Source: Oleoguttula mirabilis | Taxonomy: Eukaryota > Ascomycota > Dothideomycetes > Mycosphaerellales > Teratosphaeriaceae | Length of the DNA: 64,000 nucleotides | Assembly: GCA_035135055.1 (NCBI GenBank) | Contig: JAVFHQ010000011.1 | Span: 62,001 to 126,000, forward strand | Direction: 5' to 3' | Shown: positions 62,119-64,000 of the stretch, in pieces | Numbering within the stretch: position 1 is the stretch's first letter | Layout: each line of letters begins with the position of its first letter | The notes under the pieces: generated by a model | Told to the model about the DNA's origin: nothing | What the model saw: the letters and a program-made list of their open reading frames with translations, nothing else | The model's database searches: none | Program-made: the position numbers and the translations under genes

Positions 62119-63483
62119 ATGGCCGATCGCCCAGTGTCGCCGGTCAAACCGGAAGAGTCTGCGACAACGCGCGAAGAGATGGACTTCGACGACAACGAGC
62201 AAGAAGGCGGGAGGGTCAGTCCGCTCGGCCCCGAAACTCCATCCCAGCCGGTACCCAAGTCCTCATCCCCCAAGCCGCGAGTCTCCTTCCAGGAAGGTCA
62301 TGACGAGATCCCACCACCGAAGCCGCCGCGGCCGTTGAGCCCGCAGGTGCAGGCAGAGAACACGCTCATCGAAGCCTTTCCTTCCATCGACACCAAGGTG
62401 GTCAAGGCAGTGCTAGCAGCGAGTGGTGGACGGGTCGAGCCAGCCTTCAATGCCTTGCTCGGCATGTCAGATCCCGACTTCCGGCCCGAAGAAGCAGCAC
62501 CGCCGCAGCCACCACGTCCCACGAAGCGCGCGCCGCAGAATCAGCTGGAGGCCGACGAGATGTACGCGCGCCGCCTAGCCGACCAATACAACTCGGCGCC
62601 CAGAGGCCAGGGCCAAAACAAGTACAACCAGCGGGAACCGGCCCGTCGCGCTCCCAATCAGCAGCCCACACACTACAACGAGGATGAAGATGACCACGAA
62701 CGCAGCTTCTTCGACGACGACCTCCCGGAGATTGGCAAGAACATCCAACAAGGCTTCATGGAGACGCAGAAGAAGGTCAACAGCTGGATCAACAACTTCC
62801 GCAAGAAGATCGACGGCGAGGAAGATGACGACGAAGACTTGTACTCGTCTTCGCAGGCGCCAAGTAGGCAGGGCACGGGTCAGTCTCAGGGCAGGAGGCA
62901 GAACTTCGGATCAAGCCAGAGCGAGCAGATGTACGGGATCCGGAAGTCGGCGGAGCAGCAGACAAGGCGGAGCACGGAGGCGCAGCGGTATGATGCGGAT
63001 CCGCATGAGCTTGGGGAAGACGAGTTCGAGCGCCTCGAGCTGCGAGACGAGGAAGCGCCACCGATGCAGCCACCAAGAACATCAAGCAGAGCGAAAGCGA
63101 ACCCAGATCTCTTCAAGCCACAACCGAAGCCCCCACAGTCCGGCCCAGTTGATGAAGTCGATGCAATCGAGCGCAAGCTTTCGGCGGCTGGCCAGGACCC
63201 GGACAAGGCTGGGAGGAAGTGGCAGCCGCTGACTTCGATTGCTCCACACCCGGCGGATGAGGACAATGATCCTTTCAGTCTGGGTGACGACGAGGAGGAG
63301 ACGGGTGCTAAGGTGGAGGATATCAGGAAGGAGGACACGGACAGGCTCAAGCGGGCAGCCAGAAATTCCGTCAGTGCTGGTACGAGCGGTGATGCGGCAG
63401 GAAGTCTGCGGGAGGCGGAGAGGAGTGGGAGCGTGAGCACGAGGGACAAGGAGATGGATGAGCTGATGAGTAGGAAGGAGTAA
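62119..63483 (+). CDS. CUE5: CUE-domain ubiquitin-binding protein, CUE5-like
   Basis: 454 aa from the ATG at 62119 (MADRPVSPVKPEE). The CUE domain lies at about residues 75-120 (ENTLIEAFPSIDTKVVKAVL, AASGGRVEPAFNALLGMSDP) and binds ubiquitin. Residues after it are disordered and charged, with ARRLADQYNSAPRG, a helical segment (IGKNIQQGFMETQKKVNSWI), acidic runs, and a C-terminal coiled segment (DKEMDELMSRKE). Cue5 in yeast is an autophagy adaptor that links ubiquitinated aggregates to Atg8; a W/Y-x-x-L/I-type Atg8 motif is not obvious here, though several aromatic/acidic stretches exist. The frame is open upstream, and the Met chosen precedes the first conserved sequence. Confidence 0.85.
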   Translation: MADRPVSPVKPEESATTREEMDFDDNEQEGGRVSPLGPETPSQPVPKSSSPKPRVSFQEGHDEIPPPKPPRPLSPQVQAENTLIEAFPSIDTKVVKAVLAASGGRVEPAFNALLGMSDPDFRPEEAAPPQPPRPTKRAPQNQLEADEMYARRLADQYNSAPRGQGQNKYNQREPARRAPNQQPTHYNEDEDDHERSFFDDDLPEIGKNIQQGFMETQKKVNSWINNFRKKIDGEEDDDEDLYSSSQAPSRQGTGQSQGRRQNFGSSQSEQMYGIRKSAEQQTRRSTEAQRYDADPHELGEDEFERLELRDEEAPPMQPPRTSSRAKANPDLFKPQPKPPQSGPVDEVDAIERKLSAAGQDPDKAGRKWQPLTSIAPHPADEDNDPFSLGDDEEETGAKVEDIRKEDTDRLKRAARNSVSAGTSGDAAGSLREAERSGSVSTRDKEMDELMSRKE

Positions 63484-64000
63484 GCGGTCGGTCTAGTAGA
63501 TGACACTGGCTACAGGCAGCGCTGAAGGGGTAGCAGAGCTAGGATATCTGCGACACCTCAGCCAGGAACCCTTAGCCTAGCTTACGGTAATTGTTGAAGC
63601 TTTGGCCGCGACTACCCTTGAAGACAGCAACTATGGGGGCGAGCCTCTGCAGGATGCAGAGCTTACCTTGTCTTGTACGCCGTCGCGACAACCACAGTCA
63701 TAACGCCATTTGTCTTTACTGCTCCCGTACGTTGTATCCTCGCCTCCCGCAGTTGGCTGACCGATAGCTCAGGCACTCATAACGACACACGGCTGGCGGC
63801 CTGAATCTCATCTCGTATCTGCTACCTTGTATACGTTGGCAAATGCGCTGGGCTTACTGCCGGCGCCAAGGGGTGACAGCTGCATCGAGTCACGCTCGTA
63901 TGTGCTTGTGCATGCTCCGCTCGCATCATTATCATGCATACCATATAACAGGCACTCATTGTGCTGGACCGGAGAGACTCCCGACATGTCAGCTGCGATG
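63484..64000. other. Intergenic to window end
   Basis: 517 bp after the CUE gene. Nothing recognised. Confidence 0.4.

Noticed and set aside
1..64000. CRISPR arrays, bacterial operons, riboswitches, rRNA
   Set aside because: Nothing of this kind is seen, and the gene structure is clearly eukaryotic.

Overview
The window is nuclear DNA from a filamentous ascomycete, most probably a Dothideomycete of the Capnodiales/Mycosphaerellales type. The evidence is GC-rich coding sequence, short spliceosomal introns (about 50-75 nt, mostly GT-AG with CTGAC/CTAAC branch sites) and fungus-specific families: RXT2, RRN6, a Zn2Cys6 regulator, HET, GH11 and CE5. A pair of near-identical introns resembles the introner-like elements known from that class. 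I resolve about 30 genes. Exon boundaries were set by hand from splice consensus, reading-frame closure and protein-family conservation, and every spliced model listed closes in frame.

Bases 1-5041 hold, all on minus, a partial nucleoporin NUP84/NUP107, the ER cargo receptor ERV29/SURF4 and a membrane-anchored Lys-rich protein of unknown role. Bases 6876-8468 hold two tandem paralogues of an orphan family, the second with a duplicated 3' end. Next come a three-exon FAD monooxygenase and the p24 protein EMP24 (8516-11335), a Myb-like basic protein with a GC-AG intron (12741-13855), and a DHCR24-type FAD oxidoreductase carrying the two sibling introns (14108-15802). A frameshifted multi-membrane protein (16938-18455) and a GATC-dense, inverted-repeat-bounded patch precede RXT2 (19157-20800).

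Bases 21430-27909 contain a secreted type-B carboxylesterase, a decayed HET-domain gene, a small protein with a duplicated motif and a basic protein with an Asn tract. A PhoD-like phosphatase (28597-30989) opens a gene-dense housekeeping stretch: RRN6, SPC25, RIX7, VPS20, a PITH protein, a BTB protein, ERB1, a Zn2Cys6 factor, RAD10 and ROX3/MED19 (to 49442). Three of these (RRN6, RIX7, ERB1) serve ribosome synthesis at different steps. Many neighbours are divergent across 380-570 bp and probably share promoters.

Bases 50780-54029 form a small xylan-degradation module: a GH11 xylanase and a CE5 acetylxylan-esterase-like gene, divergently transcribed across 1.5 kb holding four GGCTAA XlnR/Xyr1-type sites. 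After a glycine-zipper protein, bases 55786-59414 carry a tandem array of small BTB/POZ proteins (two open, one broken; a fourth relative is at 40029). All four share a Cys/His-rich C-terminal signature that looks like a metal site. The window ends with a DEAH-box helicase (second GC-AG intron) and a CUE5-like ubiquitin-binding adaptor.
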